The position numbers and the translations under genes are program-made. Below are positions 35,227-46,020 of a stretch of 64,000 bases of DNA, piece after piece (the stretch's first letter is position 1; each line of letters starts with the position of its first letter). The DNA is from Thermothielavioides terrestris NRRL 8126 (lineage: Eukaryota; Ascomycota; Sordariomycetes; Sordariales; Chaetomiaceae). The notes beneath the pieces were generated by a model, which worked only from the letters and a program-made list of their open reading frames with translations, made no database searches and was not told the DNA's origin. The stretch covers positions 5,828,001 to 5,892,000 of the forward strand of contig NC_016457.1 in assembly GCF_000226115.1 (NCBI RefSeq), in the 5' to 3' direction.

Positions 35227-36222
35227 TCAGTGGAGTGGAAGTCGAACCGCCCGGGATTTCACTGACACCGGCACGGCCGTGACCCTGGCAAACATGGCGT
35301 TGATGGTGTCATTGCCTCTCTGCGTTTGAGGTGCTTTGTAACCCTCGCGATACGGGATGCGCTCCTCCTCTGCGGGACGATCTTTGCGTCAGCATCCGCC
35401 GGTGCGTTGCTCATGTGGGTGTGGGGGGTTGAGAGGAAGAATTTCTTCTGGAACCACCGCCAGGAGGACGGACACAAAGAGGCAAAACACACACACATAC
35501 CAAAGAAAGCGCGAATCCAGGCCTTTGGCGCGGCATCCGCCTTGTCGTCCCACAGAGTGGTCAGATACAGGGCGGTGGTGCCGGGGCTGCCGAACATCTC
35601 GTTGGTAGAGGCGTTGAAGTGCGGGTTGGCGCGCATGGCATCGCGCACGCGTTGCGCGCGGGCGCGGGCGGCCGTCTCGACGGTGACGTACTTGTCGGCC
35701 TTGGACGGCCCCGTCCGGTAGAGGCCGAGGTACTGGGCCACGGTGTGCCAGATGGCCGGGTCGAAGTGCAGGTTGTCGCCCAGGGCGTAGTCGTTGCGCG
35801 ACAGCGAGCCGTCGAACTCGATGGCGTCGTGCTTGGCCAGGTCGGCCAGGTGGATGGTCGACGGGTTGCCCGTCGTCGAGAGGTTGAAGTCGATGGCGGC
35901 CTGGAAGGCGCCGTCGAACGCGTGGGGCGCGTAGTTGAAGGCGCCCACCACGGCATGCTGCAGCGAGGCCAGGTCGATATCCCGGCCCGAGCGAGGAAGC
36001 CAGCCGTGGTTTGCCATGACATTGAGGCCAGGGCAGGGAGACCGGCCTGAGAGATACTCTTGAGTCAGTGGCTGGCTCTGCAGCAAAGGATGGGGTGAAG
36101 CTTCGCGGAGGAAACTGACTGTACCACGGCAGGCGCAGGTACTCGTGGCCTGGCGGTTCACGGCCTAGCAAGGCAGCGGCAAGGCCGAGGAGGCCTGCGT
36201 TGGCAAGCAAACTCAACTTCAT
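35227..36222 (-). CDS. Secreted chloroperoxidase-like heme-thiolate peroxidase, 263 aa, three exons
   Basis: Member of the Peroxidase_2 (chloroperoxidase / short unspecific peroxygenase) family, which uses heme with a cysteine thiolate ligand and H2O2 to oxidise or halogenate substrates outside the cell. Exon 1 is 36222-36120, exon 2 36046-35501 and exon 3 35369-35227. Introns are 36119-36047 (GTCAGT...CTCTCAG, branch CTGAC) and 35500-35370 (GTATGT...CCGCAG, branch GCTGAC); the total is 792 bases, in phase. Residues 1-20 form a signal peptide (MKLSLLANAGLLGLAAALLG). RSPCPGLNVMANHGWLP holds the heme-ligand Cys39 in the PCP motif. H107-D-A-I-E-F-D-G-S-L-S-R118 is the distal signature, with Phe where the family usually has His in EHD. 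The tail WIRAFFEEERIPYREGY is family-typical. Length fits short members. A TATAAATA lies about 105 bases upstream. Confidence 0.9.
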
Positions 36223-36327
36223 AATTTCGCAGGTTGATAATATCTTCGAGGTCCGTAGCTCTGAGGCGGGAGAAAACGTCGAGAAGATTGCCGAGTCTTC
36301 GGGCATTGAACACTCGGACGAGGCATG

Positions 36328-36335
36328 TATTTATA
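36328..36335 (-). promoter_or_regulatory. TATA box of the peroxidase gene
   Basis: TATAAATA read on the minus strand, 106 bases before the ATG at 36222, in the expected place for a core promoter. Assigned by position and sequence only. Confidence 0.55.
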
Positions 36336-36795
36336 ATCTGAAGATGCCCCCATTTCAAACTGCCCGTCCGTGGACTCGTGGCAGGAAGAACATCTTGTGA
36401 GCGTATTCGGCTGCGAAGAAGCCCTCGGCGAGGCGTATTCTGTGTATGTGTAGTATTGTAGTTGGACATGTTTACTGGGGTAGCGAGATGAGGATCCCAG
36501 GGCTGTGACGTCGTCAAATCAGGGACCGAACTCACGACCGCATCTATCCGGGCATCCGGTAGCTGCGGCACCGCCGCGATGGTTCTTGGGCTTCGGCGAT
36601 GGCTGGTGCCAGGGGTTCAGGGGTTTGTCATCTACGGCGCTCCAAATCCTTCACTGTCCATAAACGTGACACTCGTTTGCAACTAACTCCAACCAAACAA
36701 ACAAACCTGGCCCACTTTCAAAATCGCTCTTCGCTATATGCAATAAAACATTGCCTACCCTGCCTATCGCTCCCGCTTACCTACCTATAGCTTAT
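36336..36795. other. Upstream region of the peroxidase gene
   Basis: About 460 bases of promoter-side sequence with no supported gene, leading into the minisatellite at 36796. Confidence 0.4.
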
Positions 36796-36971
36796 GCGCA
36801 CCCTGCAGCACCCACAGTTACGCACCACTGCGGCACCCACAGTTGCGTACCCTACGGCACCCACAGGGCAGTTGCGTACCCTGCGGCACCCACAGTTACG
36901 CACCACTGCGGCACCCACAGTTGCGTACCCTACGGCACCCACAGTTACGTACCCTGCGGCACCCACAGTTA
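36796..36971. repeat. Minisatellite, about 7 units of 24-25 bases (cluster 1)
   Basis: Tandem units like CGTACCCTGCGGCACCCACA plus GTT(A/G), alternating with CGCACCACTGCGG-type units; one unit has an extra GGCA. Open frames in this array on both strands are a by-product of a unit length near a multiple of three. A second cluster of the same unit follows at 37343. Confidence 0.85.
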
Positions 36972-37342
36972 GGTACCATAGCGCGCCACGGGGTGTTGCC
37001 GAAATGGTCCTAGGGCCCGTCTCCTTGGCGAGGGACAGTCCGACAGACCGAAATATTTCCCTTAGGAGAAGAACGTACGTTGATCCCTCCTTCCGCAAGT
37101 AACCTTCAACCTGAAATATTTGCTTTTAAAAATGATCCCTTCTCTTAAAGATGTTCTCTTATACTGAGGGATGTTCTCTTAACTACAATGTGCTCTAAGA
37201 GGTTAGAGAATTTCGTCTAGGCGACTTTTATAGTAATGATCTTAGAAAATCGAACATCCTCCTACGACCAAGTGATCCAATTTGTACTCTAAGATAGTAG
37301 TGGAGACTATGTCGACAACCCCCGGTAGCGCGCTATAGTACC
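36972..37342. mobile_element. Small inverted-repeat element lying inside the minisatellite
   Basis: The left end GGTACCATAGCGCGCCACGG (then GGTGTTGCCGA) is matched in reverse complement by the right end, which finishes CGGTAGCGCGCTATAGTACC at 37342; the arms are about 35 bases with several mismatches. Total 371 bases. Both outer flanks are the same GTACCCTGCGGCACCCACAG minisatellite in the same orientation, so it looks like a MITE that inserted into a pre-existing array. A third related end (TTAGCGCGCCAGGGG) occurs at about 37465. No ORF. Confidence 0.6.
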
Positions 37343-37465
37343 GTACGTACCCTGCGGTACCCACAGTTGCGTACCCTGTGGCACCTACAGTTGCGTACCC
37401 TACGGCACCCACAATTATATACTCTACGGTACCCACAGTTGCGTACTCTGCGGCACCTATACCTT
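37343..37465. repeat. Minisatellite cluster 2, about 5 units
   Basis: Units of about 24 bases related to cluster 1 (CGTACCCTGCGGTACCCACA, with GTTG), somewhat more diverged and with more A/T, including ATTATATACTCTACGG. It leads into a copy of the inverted-repeat end and a CCAAAATG/CATTTTGG hairpin near 37486-37511. Confidence 0.8.
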
Positions 37466-37950
37466 AGCGCGCCAGGGGGGGGTGCCAAAATGATCTCTGG
37501 GACCATTTTGGAGCGTCAAGATATTTCGCCTAGAAAACAGGCGCCTACCGGTCCCGAATTTAAGATATCTTTTCTAAAAAATGATTTTCAACTAAGAGGA
37601 TTAATTCAAATAAAATAGGAATTTAAAAAGTAAAAATATCTTATAATAAAAGTAATCTTTTACTAATAAGATTATTTTAAATAGATATTAATATTAGTAA
37701 CTAAAGATAATTATTAATAAGAAAAAAAATCTTAGAATTTAAAATAGTTTTAACTAATTTAAAATTAGCTTTTAGATAAAAGATTATCTTCTAAAATTTT
37801 ATTATCTATATACCTATATATAAAAGTAAACCTTTCTATCTATTCTAAGCCTTCTACCTCTTTCTTTCTTATCTTTTCTCTCCTTCTTTTTTTCCTTTTT
37901 TCTTTTATTCTCTTCTCTTTTTCTTTCTTCCTTTTTTTTAATTGAAAAAA
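37466..37950. other. Extremely AT-rich strip with a pyrimidine tract
   Basis: After about 37560 the sequence is almost pure A/T for some 270 bases, then strongly pyrimidine-rich (about 37830-37940, CTTT/CTTC runs). It is clearly lower in GC than the RIP-decayed retroelements and lacks their TAG-rich texture. No gene seen. Confidence 0.55.
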
Positions 37951-38025
37951 CTAGACTCTACGAGGAATCGAACTCAAAGCCTATACAATACAAGCTTACA
38001 GATTTACTATTACACTACGAGACTA
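37951..38025 (-). tRNA. Decayed tRNA-like sequence (possible tRNA pseudogene)
   Basis: On the minus strand about 75 bases show an A-box-like TAGTGTAATAGT, a B-box-like GAGTTCGATTCC, a TAGTCTC/GAGTCTA acceptor stem with one mismatch, and a run of six T directly after the 3' end as a Pol III terminator. A 7-base loop TTGTATT would give anticodon GTA (Tyr), but the anticodon, D and T stems each contain mismatches, so the isotype is unsafe. It ends one base from the LTR at 38027. It may be a decayed gene rather than a working one. Confidence 0.4.
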
Positions 38026-38026
38026 C

Positions 38027-38513
38027 TGAAATAGTGCAAAACCTCTACACTAACCTACCCTACCACACCTAGGACCAAGTATACGAGATAGCTCCCAAAG
38101 GAATATAGTGTCCCTCTAGACGAATAAAGATAGTATATATCGAGTAGTAGGAAGGATATCTTCTAAAAGGAAGATATATAGCTCAAGTACATCTAGTAGG
38201 ATATAATAGAAAGACAAAAGACAATAAGAATACGGTCAAAGCTCAATAGCTCAAATACCTATTGTCTAAACAAAAGTAGAACAACGAAAGGAGAGGCTTA
38301 ATAGCCCTTCTAAAAGAAAGAGAACTACCAACGTAGTGTCAACGAACATATATTGACAACTACTTAATATCTTACTTAATAATAAAGAAGATAAGCTTAG
38401 CCTATTTAAATATATATAATTAGAGGGCTAGACCCCCTAATAACGAATATAATATACTAAAACGAATAGAAAAACTAGGTCCCTATATCTAAGTAGTCTA
38501 TTACCCTAATTTA
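38027..38513 (-). repeat. Family U 3' LTR of the outer element
   Basis: 487 bases, TGAAATAGTGC...CCCTAATTTA on the + strand, matching the two LTRs of element A. The adjacent internal bases CACTTCCTTTTC are the complement of a polypurine tract, which fixes this as the 3' LTR of a minus-strand element. Confidence 0.85.
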
Positions 38514-38523
38514 CACTTCCTTT

Positions 38524-40840
38524 TCAAACTTACTATACACTTCTATAGGCAAGCTTATACTTTAAAAGCTCCCTAGTATACACCTCTTATCGTTGCTACT
38601 CTTTAAGTTGCTCTCTATATATAGCTCTTTTAGCTTATAAAGGCCTAGCTAGCTATAGTAGCTAATTACACCATCTTTTATACTCCTCTACTTCCTTGAT
38701 ATATACGTTCTATCCTTACTACTATACTAGATACTTATACTTATAGGCAAAGGCATGATCGTATAGGTTGTATAGTAGCGAGCAAAGTAGCTATTTAGGC
38801 TTAGTAAGCTCTTTACAAAGGCGTTTACTACAGTACTACACTAAGGGTAACATATAGCCAAATAATATAGGCGATCCTTATACTTATAAATACTTCTATA
38901 CTAGCGAATAAAGTATCTTAAGATAGTTTAGCCTCCTTATAAGTATATAGACAAGCGTCTTCTCTTTCTAAAGATAGGGATCAAGTACTATTATCCTAAA
39001 TACCGCCTATACTAGAGCCCTAAGCTTTTTGACCTATATACTACTAAGGAGGTACTCCTAGTCGAACTTGTCTATAGGGGCGTCAACGAGCCTTTAAATC
39101 GTAGCCGCCTATATTGTAGCGATCTCTATAATCTTAGCTTTAACGTTCGTCTAAGTCGATATATTGTTAAGATCCTCTATCAATGTAGCCAATAGTTCTA
39201 AAGTAGTATTCTAGTCCTCTAGTCGAAATAATAGAATAGCTTTAGATGCTAAAAACGTAGTCTATAACTATTGTCTAAAGTCGTCTACAAAGTCTTATAA
39301 AGATAGCCTACTACTTAGCTATCTATCTAATAGAAGCTTTGCGATCCTATAATAATACGCCTAGTACGCTACCTCTTACTTTAATTAAAGTATAAGGACT
39401 AGCTATACAATAGTAATTAGTCCCTTCTTACTTCGGTCAAGGATCTAGGCTTACTTAAATACTACTAAGTATATAACTAAGATTCTAAGTTCTATATCGC
39501 TAAAGTGGTTATAGATATATATAGATAGGTCGTTGAGCTTAGAAATATCTAGCTTATTAAACGTAAATATATTATCTCCTTAAAGGACTTTAATCACCTC
39601 GTCTTCGTTGTACTCTAAGAGTATAGGCTATATAGGTTCTTAGATCGAAGACAATAGATCTAGAGAGAGCTTATATATCTTACCTTTATTCTACTATAAT
39701 AAAGGGATTCCTTTAACGTAAAGTAGGCAATCTTTAAAGGTACTAAAAGCATTCCTATAAGCTCCTAACTATAAGTATAATATATACTATCGTATAACCT
39801 TCTTACTATCTCTCTAATATAGTTGGAGCTAGAGTATCTTAAATTATATTAGTCTATCTAAAAGGTAGGGCTAGAGCTTTTAAAGAAAAGCCTATATAAA
39901 CTCTAAGACGAACTATCTATACTTCTAACTTATACCTTACTAAGGACAATAGACAATCACCTCCTTATATAGCTACAACTAAAGGAACCTATAGATAGAC
40001 TAGAAGGCGATCCGAACCTCTAATAAGATATTAGCGTATATCTCTATACTCTTAAGTATAGAGTCGAAGTAGTAAAGCTAACCTATAACTTAGTTGAAGA
40101 TTGTAATAGCCCAATGCCTTCCATTGACAAAGTAAAGAAAGACCTAGAAACGATAATGGTTAGCAATGACCTTCTAGTTAGATCGGTAGAACTCCTTTAG
40201 TATAGGACTAATATCCGAGATAGGCTATAGGTAGAACTAGAGACAATCCTTATAAAGACGAAAGAAAAACTATATAACGTCTAGGATTATCTAGCTCTCT
40301 AGCTATTCCTTAGTAAATAGTATACCTTCTATATCAAAGAGTAAAACACCTATATCTATAAAACTAATCTCGAAAAACTGATCTATTATATACTTTCCCT
40401 CTAGCTAGCTTAAAAATAGGTAGCTTATAATCTTAAGATTCGTATTAAGTCGAAGGCTCTAAATTCAATTAGGCTACTAGTTGATTATATTTTATAAGTA
40501 CTTCTTTAGGGTCTATAGAAATAGAAAAAGCTTAGAACTAGTCTCTCTAAGGTAACTTAGCATCTTTAAATCTAGCTCTTGCCCTATAAAGAAAGTATAA
40601 TACCTCGCTTAATCGCTATCTCCTATAGGCCTTTATAAACCTAATGATATATAAAACTTAAACTCTCTAAGCAGCTACTTCTATTCTAGGGCAATAGTTA
40701 TATTAGCCTAAGATTATATAAGCCTTACGAAATCGAGAATCCTATAATGACCTATAGTAATATTTGCAATAGCGTATAAAAATTTAGTTTAATAGAAAAG
40801 TCGCTCTCTAAGTAGAAAGATCTAGACTAATTAAAGTGAT
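38524..40840 (-). pseudogene. Ulp1/C48-type cysteine-protease-like ORF relic (outer family U element)
   Basis: About 770 codons ending at TGA (38526-38524), just before the polypurine tract. The catalytic His-Trp is intact (CAT TGG, 40116-40111: GRHWAITIF), followed by the Asp in LYYFDS and a Gln-rich C-P-Q/stop stretch. The Cys-Gly position again reads TAT AGA. His codon and terminal stop are in one frame, so there is no net indel, unlike the copy at 6475-8789. The C-terminal half (KEVEEYKR...) is shared with element A and the left copy. Ulp1 enzymes cleave SUMO or related tags; a Ulp1-like domain is known in some DNA transposons, but what it does in this retroelement is unknown. In-frame TAG/TAA codons show it is dead. 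Confidence 0.65.
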
Positions 40841-41189
40841 TATAAAAAAATCTAAAGTGTAGTAGACAAGGCGAAAGAAATGGTTAATCGTAAGAAAGCT
40901 AGCGAGAGGATTAAAAAAAGGGGTAGACAAGCCTTTAAAGGTAGAAGAGCTATTTAGCTCTTTCCTAATCTAGGCGAAAGAAAAACGGATAAAGCCTATA
41001 GCACCTACTAATTAGCTAGAGATAGGCTAGAAAAGAGTATCCGCCTCCTAAATTCTTAAGGCCTTCCTCTCCTCTTTACTATCCTAGAACTATTTCCTTC
41101 CTCTAACCTTTTTACTATCTTATTCTAGTGCCTTTATCTCTCTAGGCAAATTAGGTTCTTAGTAGTCGGGTCTTCTACTTCTCTTTCGA

Positions 41190-42387
41190 ATTCGTATATA
41201 GCTCCTATATATAAATTTATAACCTAAAACCTAAGATATCGAACAACTAACGTACCTACAACGTCTTATAGGAAATCACTAATAAAGTAGACAACTAAAG
41301 GCTATTGTTATATAAAATTATAAACTACTAGATCGATCTTTTACTAATACCGAAAATAAATATTTTTATAACCTAGAAGTATATCTAGGTAATCTAGAGC
41401 AAGATAAAGGATCTACCAATACCAAAAGATAAGTACTATACTAACGAGTATACTACGATCTTAGTTGAATATAAGGCTATCTACAATATAATTAAGATCT
41501 TCCGACTAAACGTTAGGCTACTATATATCTAGTAGGTCTTGCTAAGTAACTAGCAAGATCAATATAGAATATAGCGATTAGTTTATATCGACGATAAGCT
41601 AGTCGATGTGATTGAACAGTACTATGACACCTTAGTTCTTTGTCCAACGTATATAGAGCACTACAATAGTAGACCACTTAAACGTTAGATATACTATCTC
41701 GCTATACGCCTAAACTAAGCTTCGGCTCTCTTAATCTAGGTATAGGGTTATAAGTAAATACTATACTTCCCTTTTATACTTGCTCTCTAGACAAAGGAAG
41801 ACTAATACTTCTATAGTAACAAAGTTCTTTATTAAAGCTATAAACTATTATACCAACGTTCAACAACTCTTTTTAGCGAAGACAGAGATATCTATATAAC
41901 CTAGCTCTTCAATAGCTACGCTTCTCTCACTTCTCTCTTTACTAATAAGTATACTAACTATATCTAATCGAAAAAAGAATATATCTAGACTTATATCTAT
42001 AAGAATAATTAGAAGCACCTAGCTTAGGACTTAATCTTATAGAGCTATCTCCTATACGATCTAAAGAATAATCCTAGGTTGAAGCTATACCTAAAAGAAG
42101 TAGACTAAAAGTAGTTTATCTCGCTAAAGGATATTATTAAAGAACAGATAGTATAGTATTAGGTTAACTATAAGAGTTTACGCTACTAAAGGACAAAGAC
42201 AATAGACAAAGATAGGCAAAGAGTAAGATATAGTCTAGGAGCTTAGCCTATAAACAGTAAATTAAAAGACTATATACCCTAATTATAGATTTTTCTTAGC
42301 CTTGACTTTAGCTCTAAGAAACTTAGTCCTATATAATAGAAACTATCTATCTAGAGGGCAGAAGTGAAAAGAAAAAGGTATAAATGA
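41190..42387 (+). pseudogene. Possible antisense ORF between integrase and Ulp1-like ORF
   Basis: On the strand opposite to the element's other genes a frame of about 390 codons can be read to TGA 42385-42387. Its interruptions are nearly all TAG with some TAA, as Gln or Trp codons after RIP, and the residues between them have balanced charge (e.g. RLVYIDDKLVDVIEQYYDTL). The opposite strand reads less like protein. However, TAG is common everywhere here, and the stop density is not clearly below chance. No domain recognised. Confidence 0.3.
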
Positions 42388-42699
42388 CTATAAAGCTCCT
42401 AAAAGTAAGATCACCCCCTAAGAGGAAAACTTAGATACTAGCGAAAAAGAATAAGGTCTTAAAGACTAAAAATGAACAAAGGACAATAGATAGACGAAGA
42501 CTAAATAAGATATAGCTAATAGAGATATTATTAGTGAATAGGAGGCTAATATAACAATAGGTTTTAAGAAGGAAATATAGCTAAACGCTAGTGAAACTAT
42601 TGGAGGTAGTAGCTTCTATACCCTCCTCCCCTTCTAGAACGTATATCTCTATACGTCTAGAGGGCTAATGTTAAAAGCTAAATAGCTTTCTATAAGGGA

Positions 42700-45522
42700 T
42701 TTCAACAATAAGCTTCTAACGAGGTCGCTCCTTCTTTACCCCCTTCGCAATCGAGTAAGTCTAGCTAGCCTAAAGCGCTATAATATAACTAAGGGTTTCT
42801 TCCTTAAAGACCTTCTCCTTAACTATAATCGTAGCGTCCTCTATACCGTCCTTTCTTAGTACTCTATCGTCGTAATCACTTATACTATAGACCTTATTGT
42901 AATCTAGAACTATAATATTATTATAGAGAAACCTATTTAGGTAATTGGTATAGCTACCTAGGCTAGTAAAGATATAGGCGTAGTCCCCCTTTGCCTAGTT
43001 GAAGCTAGTACTGTCGATAACACTGTATTCCCCTTCGCTATCGTCGGCGAACGTCGAGTAATATATATTTATAGAATCTCGCTCTCTATCACTATAGCCC
43101 TTGCTACCAACCTTGTCGTAGTGCCTACTATTATAGCGCTCCTCTCTACAATAGAACAGGGTCGGTCTATCCACTTCTAGCTAGACGTTATCTAGCTTAA
43201 AGAATTTCTTTATATAGTTTAGAGGATATAACGTCTAGATAGGTATATCGTCCAAAGTCTCTAAAAAGTAAATGTCCTAATCTTTAATTATCTAAATATA
43301 GAATAGGCTGAACCAACGATACTTCAACTTCTAAACTAAGTTTATATTTAGCTAGTATATATTGTTGTAGACGAGGACAAGATTATCGATAGATATAACT
43401 ATATTTTTAAAGCGAAATTTACATTTATAGGCCTTATTATAGTGTTTAACTATCTTTTTATAAGCTATAGCAACCTGTTTAGTAGTAATCTTATAATTAT
43501 ACTCTACTTTCTAGAGGATATAGGTATAGAGGGCAATAAACTTTGTATAAACCTTTATAAAATCTTTTTCCTCTAACTAGGTATAGATAAAGTCCTAAGT
43601 AAGAATTCGCTATATAGGAACATTAAACTCGACTAGACTAATAGGCTTATAATTGTAGGTAAGAAAGAAAGGAGACATTCTATAAAAACCTCTAATAGTC
43701 GTATAATCTATATATAAGATATATAAAAGGAGCTCCCTCTACCTTTTTCTTATACTATTAATCATCTTTGTAAATAAGGTAATAATTAGGATATAGCTAG
43801 CTTTATTTATACCATTTATATATAAATTGTATAGTAAAATAATAACTCTTTTAATACCTAGCTTATATAGGATCTCTTTAACTTCGCCTTTGAACTTAAA
43901 GCCTTCGTTAACAACTATAACTATAGGGTAACCCTAGCGACAAAGGATATACTATAAGATAAAGGACTTAATAGACTTAAAGAACTTATTTAATAGGATC
44001 TTAGCTTCGATATATTCTATAAGATTATTGTAAACCTCGATAAAGAAACACTTCTTCTCTCTATAGCTAAACAATATATATTGGATATCAAAGTGCTATT
44101 TAGCAAAAGGAAAAGGTGGAGACGTTATCTAACCTACTACTTCCTTGAACCTCTAAGTATTATACATTTAATATAGGGCGTAAGCCTAAATCTAGTTTGC
44201 TATATCTTTGTATATACTACGCTAATAATAGTAGTTCGTTACTCGTCGATATATCGACTCCCTTCTACAATAGCCAACCTTATTATAACACTAGTCGAAG
44301 ATTAAACGCCTCTCCTTAAGGGTATCAACAATGTATTTATAACACTATATATAATTTGTACTTTAGAGAAAAAGGTAATGATCTTCGATAAAGTACTTTA
44401 ACGCTTCCCTTTTAAGCTAACGTCGCTTCTAGTATAGACTATAGCTAGATAGAGCTTCTATTGTCAATAGAAAGTAGACGATATCCTAGGAACACTAGGA
44501 GTAACTATCCTAAAGGCGGACAAGTTCTAGCTTCCCCTCTAGATACAAAGTCTCTTTACTTATATAGTTAATAAAGATTTAGACGTTAACCTAATCGTCG
44601 ATATCCTTCTCTAACTCCTTCTCTATATAATTAGAGGGCCTAGGCAGCTTATAAGACAATATATTAGCTACAACGTTTTTAGAACCTAGGATATATTTAA
44701 CTTCGAAGTTGAATAAACGAATCTAGGTAATCTAATATATTATAAGAGTACCTAGAACATTGCTTATAGCACTATTAAGCTAATAGACTAGAACTAGAGT
44801 ATCGGTCTCTATAATGAAATATATATTAAAAAAGTAATAGCGAAAACGCTTTAGAAGGAAGAGTAGCCCCTTTAGCTCCCTCTTTATAGTATTATACCAC
44901 TTCTCTGCCTTTGACTAGATACCGCTCTTAAACCTATATAGGTATCTCTTACTATTGGGACTAACCTACTTAAGTACACCTCTCTAGCTAAGGATACTAG
45001 CGTTGTAAACTAAGAAGATTATATTATATCGTAGATCGCTATAGACGAGCGTCGTAAAGACTAAAGCAATAGTGATTTTCTCCTTTAGCTCGTCTATCAC
45101 CTTTTATTTAATAGGCCCCTAAGTTTATTTAATATCCTTCTTTATTAGAGTATAAAAAGGAATTATAATAATTGTAAAGCCTTTAATCTAGATCTAGTAG
45201 TATCCAACTATTCCAACGAAAATATATACCTCCTTTATATTAGAATAGGTCTTCTACTCTCTTATCTTAATCACCTTCACTTCTTTAGAAAGGCGCCTAT
45301 TAAGTATATAAAAATAACTAAGTAGAACCACTTTTGGCTATATCTACTTTGACTTCACTATAGCGATAGTTATATCTACTAGCTCTACGTTTAGCAACAC
45401 TATATCAATGTTCTTAAGATACTTAACAATAAATTTGTAACATCCCCCTTTGTCTAAACGGCTATTATAATTAGATTAAGGACCTTTCACTATAATATCG
45501 TCTAGGTAAACTCAATAAATAT
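42700..45522 (-). pseudogene. Gypsy integrase, RNase H and RT C-terminal relic (outer element)
   Basis: Reading leftward from 45522: the RT active site YLDD (45508-45497, intact here), the RT tail and RNase H ending with the LGSKNVVANILSYKLPRPSN-type linker near 44640, an integrase zinc-binding region near 44200-44450, the DDE core near 43800-44100 (VVNEGFKFKGEVKE), and a C-terminal ELDGTPLQ-like segment near 43220. No chromodomain follows, so this is a different Gypsy clade from families P and B. TAG/TAA codons throughout. Element A inserted 25 bases beyond the YLDD codons. Confidence 0.7.
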
Positions 45523-46010
45523 TGAAATAGTGCAAAACCTCTATACCAACCTACCCTACTACACCTAGGACTAAGCGCACGAGATAGCTCCTAGAAGAAT
45601 ATAGTATCCCTCTAGATAGATGAAGATAGTGTATATCGAGTAGTAGGAAGGATGTCTTCTAAAAGGAAGATATATAGCTTAGATACATCTAGTAGAATAT
45701 AATAGAAAAGATAGAAGACAACGAGAATACGGTTAGAGCTCAATAGCTCGAATGCCTATCGTCTAGATAGAGGTAAGACAATAAAAGGAGAGGCTTAATA
45801 GCCTTCCTAGAAGAAGGAGAACTACCAACGTAGTGTTAATAAATATATATTGACAACTGCTTAATATCTTACTTAATAACAAAGAAAATAGGCTTAGCCT
45901 ACTTAAATATATATAATTAGAGGGCTAGACCCCCTAGCAACGAATATAATGTACTAAAATAAATAGAAAAACTAGGTCTCTATATCTAAGTAGTCTATTA
46001 CCCTAATTTA
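45523..46010 (-). repeat. Element A 3' LTR
   Basis: 488 bases, TGAAATAGTGC to CCCTAATTTA on +. Followed by CACTTCCCTTTT, the complement of the polypurine tract. Confidence 0.85.
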
Positions 46011-46020
46011 CACTTCCCTT

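Noticed and set aside
35259..36161. Single-exon reading of the peroxidase as 300 aa with a different N and C terminus
   Set aside because: It lacks the signal peptide and runs through an intron with a GTATGT donor; the three-exon model restores both ends in family-typical form.
36751..37102. Open frames on both strands through the GTACCCTGCGG array
   Set aside because: A unit length near 24 keeps frames open; the sequence is a minisatellite, not a repeat protein.
36796..37465. CRISPR-like array
   Set aside because: Units are directly tandem with no unique spacers, and the genome is fungal.
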